DNA of 64,000 bases, taken from Ciona savignyi (Eukaryota > Chordata > Ascidiacea > Phlebobranchia > Cionidae). The notes under the pieces were generated by a model. That model saw only the letters and a list, made by a program, of their open reading frames with translations. It made no database searches and was not told the DNA's origin. The position numbers and the translations under genes are program-made. Each line of letters starts with the position of its first letter. The stretch's first letter is position 1. Of this stretch, positions 1 to 11,655 are shown piece by piece. Where the stretch lies: assembly GCA_000149265.1 (NCBI GenBank), contig CH001982.1, forward strand, positions 781,956 through 845,955, in the 5' to 3' direction.

Positions 1-757
1 CGCAGTGCACACATATCAACTAGTAACCACAAAATGAGAGGGTTAACTCTTTTACATTTTAAACGAAAGCAATCAACGCACCACACAGCGTAAATATTCC
101 TTGGTTGTCGTTATTTCAAGATATCACCCTGAAGTCAATTGGAGTACACTCCAAGTTAGATAACCATACATGTGTTGAGTTTCATGCTTTGGTCAAGAAT
201 TGCCGAAACCACAATGTATTTTCACTTCTCTCGGTAATATATATATATTTATATATATATAGAACGAGGTTGTCGCGCGATCACAGGTTGATGATGATAT
301 TTTATCCTACAAGATATCGTTTTGCAGTCAATTCGACTGCATTTCAAGTAATAGCATGAAATCATACATGCACTGATTTTAATGTTGGGCCTAAAAATCG
401 TTAAACCACAGTGTATTTTCATCTCGATCGATGAAATAACGGGCGAGGTTATCGGGTGACCACAGGTTGATAGGTTAATAACATAATTTTATTTTAGAAA
501 ATGTTGCTAGGTTTAATGGGTTGAACAAAATGTGCAGTATCTTAATCGCCCAATCATTTGCTGTAAGGACTATAATTCAATAAACTGCAATAGCTTTGGT
601 GGGTTTCTCCGCACGCAGGTATGCAAAAAAACGACCTTGTGAAGAATTATCGTAAATTAAAAAATACAGATTTGTTTTTTATTTTAGACAAGGCTTTAGT
701 GTTTATTTAACATACCAACTGTATGACAAATGTACCAATTCATTAAATTTTCAAATC
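1..757. other. non-genic DNA, no gene seen
   Basis: AT-rich sequence with no exon-like open frame. It has a short AT-dinucleotide run near 236-262. Two similar stretches near 208-300 and 407-480, each containing a 'cacaatgtattttca'-like block followed by 'gttgtcgcgcgatcacaggttgat', suggest a diverged tandem duplication of about 200 bp. Nothing else can be supported. Confidence 0.5.
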
Positions 758-1045
758 GTTAGTCTGGTGGTTTAGTGCGTCGCCTTTCAGCCAAAAGGTT
801 GCAGGTGTGAAACTGGTCGCTAGCTGGTCGGTTGTGTCCTTGGGCAAGGCACTTAACGGATATTGCCTGAACACAGAGGATTAATGGGTTCTACCAAATT
901 GAAGGAACGTGTCTATCATACATAACACACCGCAATAGCTCTGGTAACCGACGGTGGGCGCGAAGTGATCTGACGATTGCCCGTGTGGTAACCCTCTTGG
1001 CTTTCTCATTCACGGAGAAAAACATAAACATCCTATACATCCTAT
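758..1045 (+). repeat. tRNA-derived SINE, family A, near full length
   Basis: The sense-oriented copy starts with a tRNA-like head holding a Pol III A-box-like block (gtctggtggtttagtgcg) and a degenerate B box (ggttgcaggtgtgaaac). A central block cttgggcaaggcacttaac follows, then a tail ending in a 'cattcacggagaaaaacataaacatcc'-type terminus. About thirty copies of this family lie in the window; where complete they measure 280-300 bp. The central block resembles conserved central domains shared by several metazoan SINE superfamilies, but I cannot name which one from sight. Confidence 0.85.
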
Positions 1046-2380
1046 GTAGGTGACGTATCTGTAAAATAAACTGCACAAGGGTTTGCTCTATAGGGCCTAT
1101 GAAATAACTATCAGTTATTCGCTATGCAAAAACATTAGTGGTCCATGCAGAGGGCAAAACAAACCAATAACACTGTTCATATAACAGCGGACATTACAAC
1201 TAAACTTTCTGTACTAGGTCGTAAACTACGGCACAAATAGTTTTCCAATAATAAACACGTTTATATCGTACACACGCAAAAAGTGTGTAAAAACGAATAA
1301 TATCAACAAATCGAACCAGCGATTCACTTCGATCACAGGAGCGATTTTTTTACATATTCGGAGGATTATTATTCAGAGTATAATTAATATAGAGGTTGTT
1401 ACTGTGTAAATGCTCGTACTAAGATTCTTTCTCTTTCCAAAGGTTATCAAATTTTGCAAATAGCAGGCGGATTTATAGTTTTTATATGAACATTAATAAT
1501 ACTGGGAATCATAAAAGGGAAAACCCCGAAACGTTATTGACTTTTTCTCTTCCTCGCTTGTGCGTTGGAATCTAAGCTGTACGGAGCTTCGTACACTACC
1601 CCCAGACGCATACTAAAGAACTCTTGTCTGCTAATAATTTGTAATTACACAACACACAATGCCTCATTAATTCTGTTAACAGGTGTACATCCACTCAATG
1701 TATTTATAAGATGTCTATGTAGTTTTTCAAAATTAGCCAAGCGTGTCAAGTGACGTCATGAATTGCTTCGTTTATTCCAATCCAAGGCGCGCATGGAATA
1801 AAAAGGATTTTCGGTTTCGTTTTTAACCGATAATTGTTAGCGTTTATTTTATAAAGTTTATTAAAATAAATCTAACACAGGGAGGATACTTACGGTATTC
1901 ACTACGACGGCCATAGTAGCGTATAAAGCATAGGTGATTAAGGAAAAACTAAAGCAGGGAAACTACATAGTAAAATAAGGATTAAGACTTTAGGCTCCGT
2001 GTAACTGTAAGTGCTGGAGTCGAATTAGTGTTTAGGGCAGGGTTGGAATTAGTTTTTATCTTTTTAGAGTTGCCCCGTAATAAACAACTACGTAATTAAT
2101 CATAGTTTTATGAAAGGAGAAAGCTTAATTTATTATACTTTATTTGGTTTGCTGTATTTTTTTTGCCAGTTGCCACAGTATTTTATTTTTTGTCAATTGT
2201 TGATTTGCAAATTGTTGGTGGTAAACGCTGCAGAGAAAGAAACAAAAATAAAAATTGTATTGTATTGTTTGTATATAGTGTGTCGGACTATTAAGTGGAA
2301 GGTGACAAGGTCAGCTTAGCTTGTGCTCTACTTATCTGCAGAACAGGCTCGACAACACACTATTTTGTGGGAAAGTTGAG
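1046..2380. other. non-genic DNA upstream of p66, no gene seen
   Basis: No coding exon, RNA gene or well-delimited repeat is recognisable here. Short open frames on both strands have no domain or codon signal. The stretch separates the first SINE from the guanine-rich repeat that precedes the p66 gene. Confidence 0.4.
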
Positions 2381-2501
2381 GGTATTTTCGGTACTACTAT
2401 AAGCGGGATGGGGTAAGGGTATATCATAAACGGGACAGGTTATTTTATAATATTACTCGTCCCGCTTAAGTTAATGACGAAATACCCCGTCCCGCAGATT
2501 A
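2381..2501 (-). repeat. dispersed 'gcgggac' repeat, split by a transposon
   Basis: Contains spaced ccgtcccgc / gcgggacgg blocks and the phrase 'gacgaaataccccgt'. A related copy without the insertion lies at about 61375-61560 on the opposite strand. In that copy 'cgcagatta' runs directly into 'gtgaggccc'. Here 'gcagatta' is interrupted at 2501 by an element and resumes at 2969 as 'gcagatgagtgaagccc'. Confidence 0.7.
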
Positions 2502-2968
2502 CCCAGTATGAAAAGTATGTCACTTTTTCGCCGAGATCTCAAGTGTGCACGCACCAAATATTTAAGTGTGCAGTGTGCAACAGCCCAAGTGTGCACACAA
2601 TCTCCTTTTTATTAGACTGTTTTGTCAAAATCTTAAACAAACATGTTATTGTATTCTAAATCTATTGTATCCGTCAGCTAATATATCTATCTACATAACA
2701 TAGGGTATGTTACATAACAAAAAATGTACTGACAGTAAATTACCCGTAGTCTAAAGATAGGTTTACAGTTTGTTGGAAATTATACGATGTTTATGTTTAA
2801 AACGTAAGGCCGGGTCAATTTGCTTCTCATATAAGCTGGCTGCCGAGCATGAGCTCAGTATAAAGAACAATCACCTGTCCGCCAGATCGTGAGTGTGTGT
2901 GAAAAACTCCCAAGTGTGCAAAGACACAGGGAAATAAACTTGAGTGTGCAGCTGTACTTTCCACACCG
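2502..2968 (+). mobile_element. MITE of the 'AAGTGTGCA' family, copy 1
   Basis: A 467-bp non-coding element. The left end is cccagtatgaaaagtatg and the right end is the inverted gtactttccacaccg; the flanks are gcagatta and gcagatga (7 of 8 match). The octamer-length duplication and the inverted ends point to a hAT-like or other 8-bp-target DNA transposon. Inside, AAGTGTGCA recurs four times, with a fifth variant GAGTGTGCA. Copies 2 and 3 are near the right edge of the window. The element ends 182 bp before the p66 start codon, so it sits in that gene's promoter or 5' intron. Confidence 0.8.
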
Positions 2969-3130
2969 GCAGATGAGTGAAGCCCTCATCTTTCTCCTTC
3001 GCCAAAGCTTTTTAAAACTGGTATTAAAAAAACTCGGGTGGCACATATGCACTTATTTTTTTTTTACCTTTTCTGAGAAGGATACAAATTTAATGTTAAT
3101 CTTTAATTACCAAAAGCAATTTTTTATTAC

Positions 3131-3132
3131 AG
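3131..3132 (+). promoter_or_regulatory. 3' splice acceptor just upstream of p66 start
   Basis: A pyrimidine-rich tract followed by tttattacAG ends 17 bases before the ATG at 3150. No matching donor exon is obvious upstream. It could close a 5'-UTR intron or, as is common in ascidians, receive a trans-spliced leader. The sequence alone cannot decide. Confidence 0.6.
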
Positions 3133-3143
3133 AGATAGTTTAG

Positions 3144-5105
<1,962 letters not shown>

Positions 5106-5687
5106 AAAACGACCACTGGACCATAAAAACATCAGATGTGTTTTTTTCAAAGTTCTTTTCCTGGTTTTTCCATATTGTCGAACTGTGCATAAAAAATTTA
5201 GGCAATCTCTGTATATATACCACATAATGTGTCATTGTCAATTGTAAACCATATTGATTTTCAATCTTGCAAAACTTAAAATTGAAATATAAAACTGGCT
5301 CAATATCAAAATTCTGTTTTAGGAATATTATAATTGTTGTTTGTAAATTTTATATGTAAATTTAAAAATTATTATCAACGTATTCAGGCCAGTTTTTCCA
5401 CTAAGTTTTAAACTGCAGTGTGCAAAACTAAGTGGTGTAAATTTCAACGATAAATGTGCCCGATACCTGTGATAAAAATGCTGCAACTTCATTTTCTAGT
5501 TTAAAACATGTTAAGTTCAACTAATTTTTATGTCCTATTTTAATTCTGAAGTTTATCACTTTTTGAAATAATTTCTTAATACCATATTTGGCATCTATAC
5601 TGTTTAAACCATGTACATGGTTATCAATGATCTAACAGATAAATGGCTGGCTCATTGAATAAGCTTCATTTTATGGTGTCGTTGCAG
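5106..5687 (+). other. p66 3' UTR and intercistronic region
   Basis: These 582 bases lie between the p66 stop and the acceptor before BAG1. I find no AATAAA or ATTAAA hexamer; only weaker variants are present (cataaa near 5122 and 5188, aatata near 5286, gataaa near 5450 and 5471). No other gene or repeat is visible. The spacing is larger than the near-zero gaps typical of ascidian operons, but the absence of a strong poly(A) signal and the acceptor at 5686-5687 keep co-transcription possible. Confidence 0.5.
5686..5687 (+). promoter_or_regulatory. 3' splice acceptor just upstream of BAG1 start
   Basis: The sequence ttttatggtgtcgttgcAG ends eight bases before the ATG at 5696. It is a consensus acceptor with no obvious upstream exon of its own, matching the arrangement in front of p66. 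It may be a cis 5'-UTR acceptor or a trans-splice acceptor. Confidence 0.6.
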
Positions 5688-5695
5688 AAAATACG

Positions 5696-6271
5696 ATGAG
5701 TTTGAAAATCACTTTATCGGTTGGGGCAACCCGGCACCCTGTCGAGCTACCATCAGACGCAACAGTCGGCGATTTAATGAAAGTGGTCGCTGAAAAATGC
5801 AAGATCACCGCTGAGAACCAGAAACTTATCCACAGAGGGGTTACGATCACTGGTGATCCGGATAAACTGCTTGGAGATTGCGACGTCAAATCGAGGAGCA
5901 GAATCATGGTGATCGGGAAGAGATACGATGAAGGGGAAGGAGTTGCTCTTCACAACTTGGAGATGGTGGAAAGAGACTTCCAGAAAGTCGTGCAAACTTT
6001 CACCGACCTCCAAGAGCAATTCGACAGCATCCAGAAAGGATTTATCGGACAGGAACATAAAAATAAAGCGTTAAAGCAGGTTAAGAAGAAACTTTTAGCG
6101 TCTTCTGATGTGTTACTGAAGACTCTTGAGACAATGGACGAGATGGTTCTGGGTTCGGAACTCCAAAACGCTCGTAAAAACCGTAAAATATTGGTGGATA
6201 AAATTCAAACTTCGTTAACTGGTTTTGATAAACTGGTAGCGATGGTTGATCAGTTAATAGTTGACCAGTGA
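5696..6271 (+). CDS. BAG1: BAG1-type Hsp70 co-chaperone
   Basis: A 191-residue protein in one exon. Residues about 3-77 form a ubiquitin-like domain (KITLSVGATRHPVELPSDAT then KLIHRGVTIT and KSRSRIMVIG). Residues about 90-188 form a three-helix BAG domain, with HNLEMVERDFQKVVQTF, the QKGF motif also seen in vertebrate BAG1 (IQQGF there), and a C-terminal RKNRKILVDKIQT helix. BAG domains bind the Hsp70/Hsc70 ATPase lobe and release nucleotide; the ubiquitin-like part links to the proteasome. Its length matches the short BAG1 isoform and there is no N-terminal extension. The start is the first ATG after a splice acceptor. It is head-to-tail with p66, 590 bp apart. Identification is firm; single-exon status and possible operon membership are inference. 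Confidence 0.96.
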   Translation: MSLKITLSVGATRHPVELPSDATVGDLMKVVAEKCKITAENQKLIHRGVTITGDPDKLLGDCDVKSRSRIMVIGKRYDEGEGVALHNLEMVERDFQKVVQTFTDLQEQFDSIQKGFIGQEHKNKALKQVKKKLLASSDVLLKTLETMDEMVLGSELQNARKNRKILVDKIQTSLTGFDKLVAMVDQLIVDQ

Positions 6272-6960
6272 TTTACGTATTTGCAAACATCGTTAGTTTG
6301 TTTTTATGGAGCATAATACATTGAATTCTCTAACAAAAACTGTAAAGGAAATATGGTACTTTTCATATTATGACTTTACGGAATAATGCTAAACTCTTCC
6401 AACAGCTAGTCTGTAGCTTTAAGTAAAGCACTTACCAGACATTGGATAAAATTTGTTAGCCAACTAATGTGGATATACCTGATATTTCTAAGCTATTCTG
6501 TCTCCATGTAATAAGCAATATATTGATTTTATTTGTTACTTAGTAGGTGTTTTTTTGTAGTCTCTGCAATTTTATCCTGTCCATATTGATCAAGTGTTTC
6601 GAAAGTTTGCTTTAATTTAACGGTTGGTCACATTACCACCCTTAAAAAGTTTAGATATGCACAACAAGCTTTTACGATTTGCTGATTGACATTTTCAGGG
6701 AAAATGGTTGTGGTTGGATGTCGCGACCTTGTCAATCAAATTTGTCAGTTTTGCTGGTTAAATGAAAGGCGACCGATTTCTATACAAAAAAATACGAAAT
6801 ACAAAAAAAGTTAAGTGGCGAAAAACATCTTAGGTCGGGGAAGAAAATCAACCGGTTGTAAAAAAACGGATTATTGTATGATAGCTGTACTAGATCTGGA
6901 TAAATCGATAATCATCTCGTTTGACCTAATTCTTAGTGATTCTGCAATATGCATCTGGCC
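6272..6960. other. BAG1 3' flank, no gene seen
   Basis: Contains the presumed BAG1 3' UTR; no strong AATAAA was found. The rest is non-coding and AT-rich. From 6963 a short tRNA-like SINE head fragment (gattagtctggtgggttagtgcg) begins. Confidence 0.45.
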
Positions 6961-7011
6961 ACATCTGTCCGACCGATTAGTCTGGTGGGTTAGTGCGACG
7001 CTGTTAGAATA

Positions 7012-7117
7012 GGATATTTATGTTTATCCCCGTGAATGGAAAAACCCAGGGGATTAACACACGGGCAATCGTCAGATTACCTCGCACCCACCGTCGGGTT
7101 ACCGAAGCTATTACAGG
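7012..7117 (-). repeat. SINE family A, tail fragment
   Basis: An antisense tail (ggatatttatgtttatcccc through ccgtcgggttaccgaagc) that stops abruptly at about 7117. There it joins an unrelated dispersed repeat also found at 36850-36995. The open frame running through the junction is therefore a chimera of two repeats. Confidence 0.75.
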
Positions 7118-7565
7118 AGGCGTTCAACTAATTATTCTCCCTATCTCTCCAATGCAAACTGACCTCACAAAAACGACTGTCACTCAAAATCCTGACATAG
7201 GAAGTCTTAGATTTTTCACAATTTAAAATTGAAGCTTGGATCTGCAACTTAAACTCAAAACCCTACAAAATTTTGTTTAAAAATTTTGAGCCTATACCCC
7301 CTCGTACATCGGCAACTTTTTTTTCCAACAAACAGCTAGCAGATGCACAATCAACACCTTTATTTTACAAAGCACTGCTCCACGATTACAAAACTTTACA
7401 GCTAAACGAGAACACCGCGCGCAGCCTAGCACATGCTGCTTTCAACCAAACAAACATTGGGGAATCACCACCATTGTTACTCAGCAAAACACTCGTTTAA
7501 AAACAATGACTCATGGAGGGTACCACTCGTCACATCCTGCCGTTCATAGAGGTCTTAATTGGTTA
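7118..7565 (+). mobile_element. dispersed element remnant with protein-like frame
   Basis: Shares DNA and peptide similarity with two other places in the window. The segment 7118-7250 matches 36850-36995 (opposite strand), and 7380-7560 matches 40010-40130 (opposite strand); a shorter fragment is near 32015-32050. The frame reads IILPISPMQTDLTKT here and IILPTSPMQIDLTKT at 36.9 kb, and a second frame ends LLLSKTLV at 7500. The similarity at protein level suggests a coding part of a multicopy mobile element. I do not recognise the family. It looks old and broken. Confidence 0.5.
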
Positions 7566-7569
7566 TACG

Positions 7570-7803
7570 CCATCTACAGTGTGTTGTATATGATAGACAC
7601 GTTCCTTTAATTCGGTAGAACCCACTAATCCGCTGGGTTCAGGAAATGTCAGTAAAGTGCCCTGCCTAAGGATACAACCGACTAGCTAGCGAACAGTTTC
7701 ACACCTGCAACCTTTCGATTGAAAGGCGACGCATCTAACCGGGCGGACTGTTCAACCGAAGGGTTGCAGATTCGAAACTAATCGCTAGCTAGTCGGTTGT
7801 GGT
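7570..7803 (-). repeat. SINE family A copy plus opposed head fragment
   Basis: An antisense copy from 'acagtgtgttgtatatgatag' to its head at about 7750 (gcgacgcatctaaccgggcgg). It is followed immediately by a + oriented head piece (accgaagggttgcagattcgaaac) up to 7803, making a small head-to-head pair. Confidence 0.75.
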
Positions 7804-7890
7804 AGTAGAAGAAATAGCCTAGCATACAAGTCTGCTTAAATTAAACCACACGGTAGTCAGAAAATATTAGGGAAAGCTTCCTTTTAGTTT

Positions 7891-8850
7891 ATAGGGGAAA
7901 CGTGGGTAAAATGGGCCACGTGGGTAAAATGGGCCCCCTCGAATTTTCAATATATTTTGAAGAATAAAAATTTGCTGCAAGAACCAGTGTCAGTATATCA
8001 AATTATGGAATCTCCAAACCGAAGTTTGAGCGTGAAATCACCAAACTCAATGTTTTCTGTAGCTATTTCGGTTTGAGAAGGTCTGAATCTAAATTTGCAA
8101 TTTTTGTTTTCTGCTAATATATAATAGAAAAGATCAAATACTAAAAATAACTTTTACTGTAGTTAAATAGAACTATATAGCCTAGACCTACTTTTACTGG
8201 TAGAAATAAAACTTCTTTTTAAAATTTTTTTTAATAGAGATTTTAAGTCGTATGTTGGCACCTGTCTAATATGGGCCCCCTGTGTTCATTTGGTAACTAA
8301 CGGCGCTAGACTTAGCATTAACAGTACTAAAGGGCTAGACTTAGCACTAATAGTCATATTATGCGTTTCACAATAAACTAAACGGGTTTTCTAAATGCTA
8401 TTAATAACATGAATTGATAGTTATGCTTCCACTAAAGTAGCAAGGTGTTATTGCATTAGTATACTAGTAACTGGGTATTAAATAACAAGTAATTGCTGTA
8501 ATCCAAAGTGTTAAATTAAAAAAAAAAACTACATCATAAAAAGAAAAGTAATAACATTGTTTATATAGGAAGCGAATATTGATATTGTTATCTAGCGAAA
8601 TGTTAATGTCGAAAACGGGGCCGGGGCCCATTTTAGACTACACCCTTGTCTAAAATGGGCCACTAACGAAGATATTTTTCTTTGTTGATAAAATATATTT
8701 AACAAAAATTATTAAAAAGTTAACATGTTATGTGTGAAGACTTTGGTATTAGGTGACACTACATGAAAAACTTAAGTCCAGCGGGCTTTATATCAGTAAA
8801 AAATCCGATTTGCAACTAAAGGGCCCATTTTACCCACTCTTCCCCTATAA
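7891..8850. mobile_element. MITE with GGGTAAAATGGGCC inverted ends
   Basis: A 960-bp non-coding element. The left terminus reads TAGGGGAAACGTGGGTAAAA then TGGGCC. The right terminus is its inverted copy, TAGGGGAAGAGTGGGTAAAA then TGGGCC when read on the minus strand. Both ends abut a TA dinucleotide, as expected for Tc1/mariner- or pogo-like target duplication. The 'aaaatgggcc' or 'tatgggcc' sub-motif recurs inside (near 7927, 8268, 8625 and 8650). There is no transposase frame, so it is non-autonomous. Confidence 0.75.
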
Positions 8851-9184
8851 CCGTTTTGAAATCGACCAAAATAAATCACCATCGTTAAAATCATTTTTAG
8901 CAAACATTTACAACGGTAAGTTTATTTATTTCTTGCCCTCCGTATTAAATAACAGCAAATTAAACACAAAACAAACAGTTGTTTAAGCACGTAATTAAAA
9001 AAAATATAAAAATTTAAAGGATAATATAAAATGTAATTTTGACCAGTTTTTCAAGCAATTAAAAATCTTTCCCAAGAGAACAACCGCCTGCTTGTGAGCA
9101 GCTGGTTTATTATGGTCGTGTGCGCCGTCCGTAAAATGGTGGTGGGTTTATTTTGCCAGGGATGTTTTTCCGGTCAAGGTTTAC

Positions 9185-9390
9185 CAAGGCCGTTTTTGTA
9201 GTAAATTGGTATATGTATCAGTCGCGTTAATCATTCGGCCACACGACCATACATTTGCCAGGAATTTTTTATTTTTTTACTGAGCCAAGTTTCGAACAAT
9301 GATGGGCTCTTCACTTGGACCGTTTTTGTGTAGTAGTCGGTATATGTATCGGTCGCGTTAACCATTCGGCCACACGACCGTACTGCCAGG
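9185..9390 (-). repeat. SINE family B (tRNA-Ser/Leu-like head), two copies
   Basis: Two adjacent antisense copies, each ending ggtcgcgttaaccattcggc then cacacgacc. Read on the minus strand they give GGTCGTGTGGCCGAATGGTT then AACGCGACC, close to the 5' half of a tRNA-Ser/Leu with its A box, and a B-box-like ttcgaac block about 70 bases on. A real tRNA is excluded because the acceptor stem does not close. Fainter copies of this family occur near 10905 (+), 16398 (-), 20995 (-), 25105 (-), 39915 (+) and 50945 (-). Confidence 0.75.
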
Positions 9391-9436
9391 AATTTTAAAT
9401 GTATGTTTCTCATGCGACTAAATATATCACCATCTA

Positions 9437-9503
9437 GCGACCAGATTCGAACCTGCCCCTGTTCCGCAAACGTGCGACGCACTAACCCACTAAACAGTGT
9501 GTC
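9437..9503 (-). repeat. SINE family A head fragment
   Basis: Only the tRNA-like head is left (gcgaccagattcgaacctgc ... cgacgcactaacccac). It sits directly beside the two family-B copies. Confidence 0.55.
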
Positions 9504-9631
9504 AGGCAAGCTCTTATTGCAATAACATTTACTGATGGTACTGTCCCCCAAATATGTACCCATATTCTGTATAAAGAGGAAATAACGTATCGGTTAATTG
9601 TTGCTTCACAAAACTAATTAAAGTGCTATGC

Positions 9632-9782
9632 TCTTAATGGGTTCTACCAAATTGAAGGAACGTGTCTATCATACACAACCCACTGGAATAGCACCAGTAA
9701 CCTGACGGTGGGCGCGAAGTGATCTGACGATTACCTGTGTGGAAACGCCCCATGCGACAATAAATAAACATGAATATCCATA
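9632..9782 (+). repeat. SINE family A, tail half
   Basis: Sense tail from aatgggttctaccaaattga to ataaacatgaatatcc; the tRNA-like head is absent (5' truncation). Confidence 0.75.
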
Positions 9783-9982
9783 ACGTACACAACACAGGTT
9801 AGGGTAACAAATTCAAATATTTCTGTAGGCTGCTTCCGTTTCTCAAATCCAATAAGTTTATTAACATGTTAACAAATGCAATTAATGTCCATTTATATAT
9901 CTGTGTGTGTTAACCATCAAAGTATCCTTAGCTTCAGCCGTATACAATGTCACCCAAATCAGTCAAGGGGGCTTAATCCGAG

Positions 9983-10195
9983 TTAGTATAACCCAGGTGG
10001 TCCTGGTTCACCGGGAATTGGAACTTCCATTGGAGGACCTGGTGGGCCGTTGAGATTGGAGAGAAAATATCCGGGATCGTTATCTACGAGGAGTTTCGTT
10101 AGCAAATTGTCAAACGACAAATCATTGGTAGGAGCGCCGTCATCTGTAGCGGATGCTTGCACAACAAACAAGAGAGCTATGAAAATCAGCCACAT
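9983..10195 (-). CDS. small secreted collagen-like peptide
   Basis: A 70-residue frame beginning MWLIFIALLFVVQASA, a good signal peptide with probable cleavage after Ala16. A mature acidic segment follows (TDDGAPTNDLSFDNLLTKLL). The C-terminal 20 residues are rich in Gly-Pro-Pro, with GPPGPP and GEPGPPG triplets resembling a very short collagen helix. There are no cysteines. The ATG at 10195 is the only in-frame start that gives a signal peptide. No paralogue is visible in the window and no family is recognised. The triplet stretch is too short and interrupted for a stable triple helix, so it may be a propeptide or peptide-hormone-like product. A missing downstream exon cannot be excluded. 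Confidence 0.55.
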   Translation of the reverse strand: MWLIFIALLFVVQASATDDGAPTNDLSFDNLLTKLLVDNDPGYFLSNLNGPPGPPMEVPIPGEPGPPGLY

Positions 10196-10332
10196 TATTT
10201 TGACGTAAGATATTTGATTACTTTATGAACATCAAACGAAGGCAACTACTGACCGGGTACCTTAAAACAAAACAGGCGCACGTTAGCTGTTACAAACGTA
10301 TAGATCAATCGGATAGGATAGGATAGCATTGG

Positions 10333-10553
10333 ATATATTACCTCGCACCCACCGTCGAGTTATCGGAGCTATTGCAGTGTGTTGTGTATAATTCACATAT
10401 TCCTTTAATTTGGTAGAACCCATTAGTCCGCTGGGTTCAGGCAATGTCAGTTAAGTGCCTTGCCAAAAGACACAACTGACTATTGCTAACACAAGTTTTG
10501 AACCTTAACTCCCTGGGCCAAAAGGCGACGCACTAATCCACCAGACTACGCTG
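10333..10553 (-). repeat. SINE family A, 3'-truncated
   Basis: Antisense copy from attacctcgcacccaccgtcg to the head at ccaccagactacg. It lacks the extreme tail. The central block is diverged (ccttgccaaaagacacaac). Confidence 0.8.
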
Positions 10554-11350
10554 CCGAATTTGTTTTGTTATGTACACCATTTTAAACGAGTTATGTCAGT
10601 ATGCTGAATATGAATATTGTAATGATGCGCTTTTAAAACAAGTTCTAAAAATGGTTTAAATAGAGATTGAACCTATAGTCCAGAATTGTACCATCCTCCT
10701 CCCTCTTTAATCACTACACTGTATCCTCTCGTAATGGGATTTCTAACTATAGATATGCTAATCTAGTTAATTCATAAATAATCTGACGAGACTGGACTAT
10801 TATGGAGACATGCACTATACTAAAGTGCCAGTGTACTGGAAAATATATATTTACAGCTGAACGGCACATTTTTACTTTACCAATTTAAAGATCTACACCC
10901 CTTTGGCTAAATGGTTAACGTGACCAATACATATATCTATATAGTTACAATATTAAAATCGCCCTGGCTGTCACCCCATTATTAATTCGAAACAAAGACG
11001 GCTTCAAAAACTGCCGGTCTTCCGTGCTAAAACTACTAGTGTCCTGTATACACGGGATACACATTGAATATCCTATTTGTCCCTAGCGACCTAATCTACG
11101 TGGCACCGACTGCTTATATTAACAAACCATAAGCGATTGAAATCTAATCGTTTTAATCGCTAGAACAATATATTAAAGCGGCATATGTTTGTAATGTGTT
11201 CTTAGGAACAGGAAATCGGTTATGTATTGTTCTACAAGAGGGCTATTATCATCAGAAGATTTTGTCCGGAAATTATACTTATATATGGTTGATTGTAAAC
11301 ATCGTAAGATCCACTTAGAATCTCATATAAGAAATAAATAACTTAAATCT
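10554..11350. other. non-genic DNA, no gene seen
   Basis: AT-rich, with a short family-B SINE scrap near 10905-10940. No coding, RNA or repeat structure beyond that is supportable. Confidence 0.4.
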
Positions 11351-11655
11351 TGTTTTAGTTAATTCACCAGTGTGTTCATCCCACTCACATATTGATTTCA
11401 CTCGTTTTTATTTCTTTTCTTTTTTGCGTCACGCTGGTGACAGGCATGTCGGGTCGCCAAGAGAATGCAAAAAAACCAACCAGGTTAAAACTTTCAGGGA
11501 TGCTTGTTCTTACTTGTCCACGACCCTAAAATTTACAAAAAACTACAAAGAGGAATTCCCGTTCGGTATACCAAGATATTAATCAATAAGAAACATATAT
11601 AGCGAAATAGGCTTTAAAATAGTGGTGGTTTACACGTGGTTGACACTCTATAGCA
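11350..11655 (+). repeat. dispersed repeat with 'acgctggtgacaggca' block
   Basis: The block tgcgtcacgctggtgacagg (about 11427) recurs near 28168 and 35672. The block gtggtttacacgtggttgac (11624) recurs at 34232 as gtggtttacacgtgcttgac and inverted near 28503. The ctctatag at its end is the insertion point of the BED-hAT element that follows; the related copy at 34250 shows ctctatag running on uninterrupted. Confidence 0.6.

Noticed and set aside
9231-9390. Possible genuine tRNA-Ser/Leu genes in the family-B copies
   Set aside because: A and B boxes are present, but the acceptor and anticodon stems do not pair and no mature 3' end is encoded.
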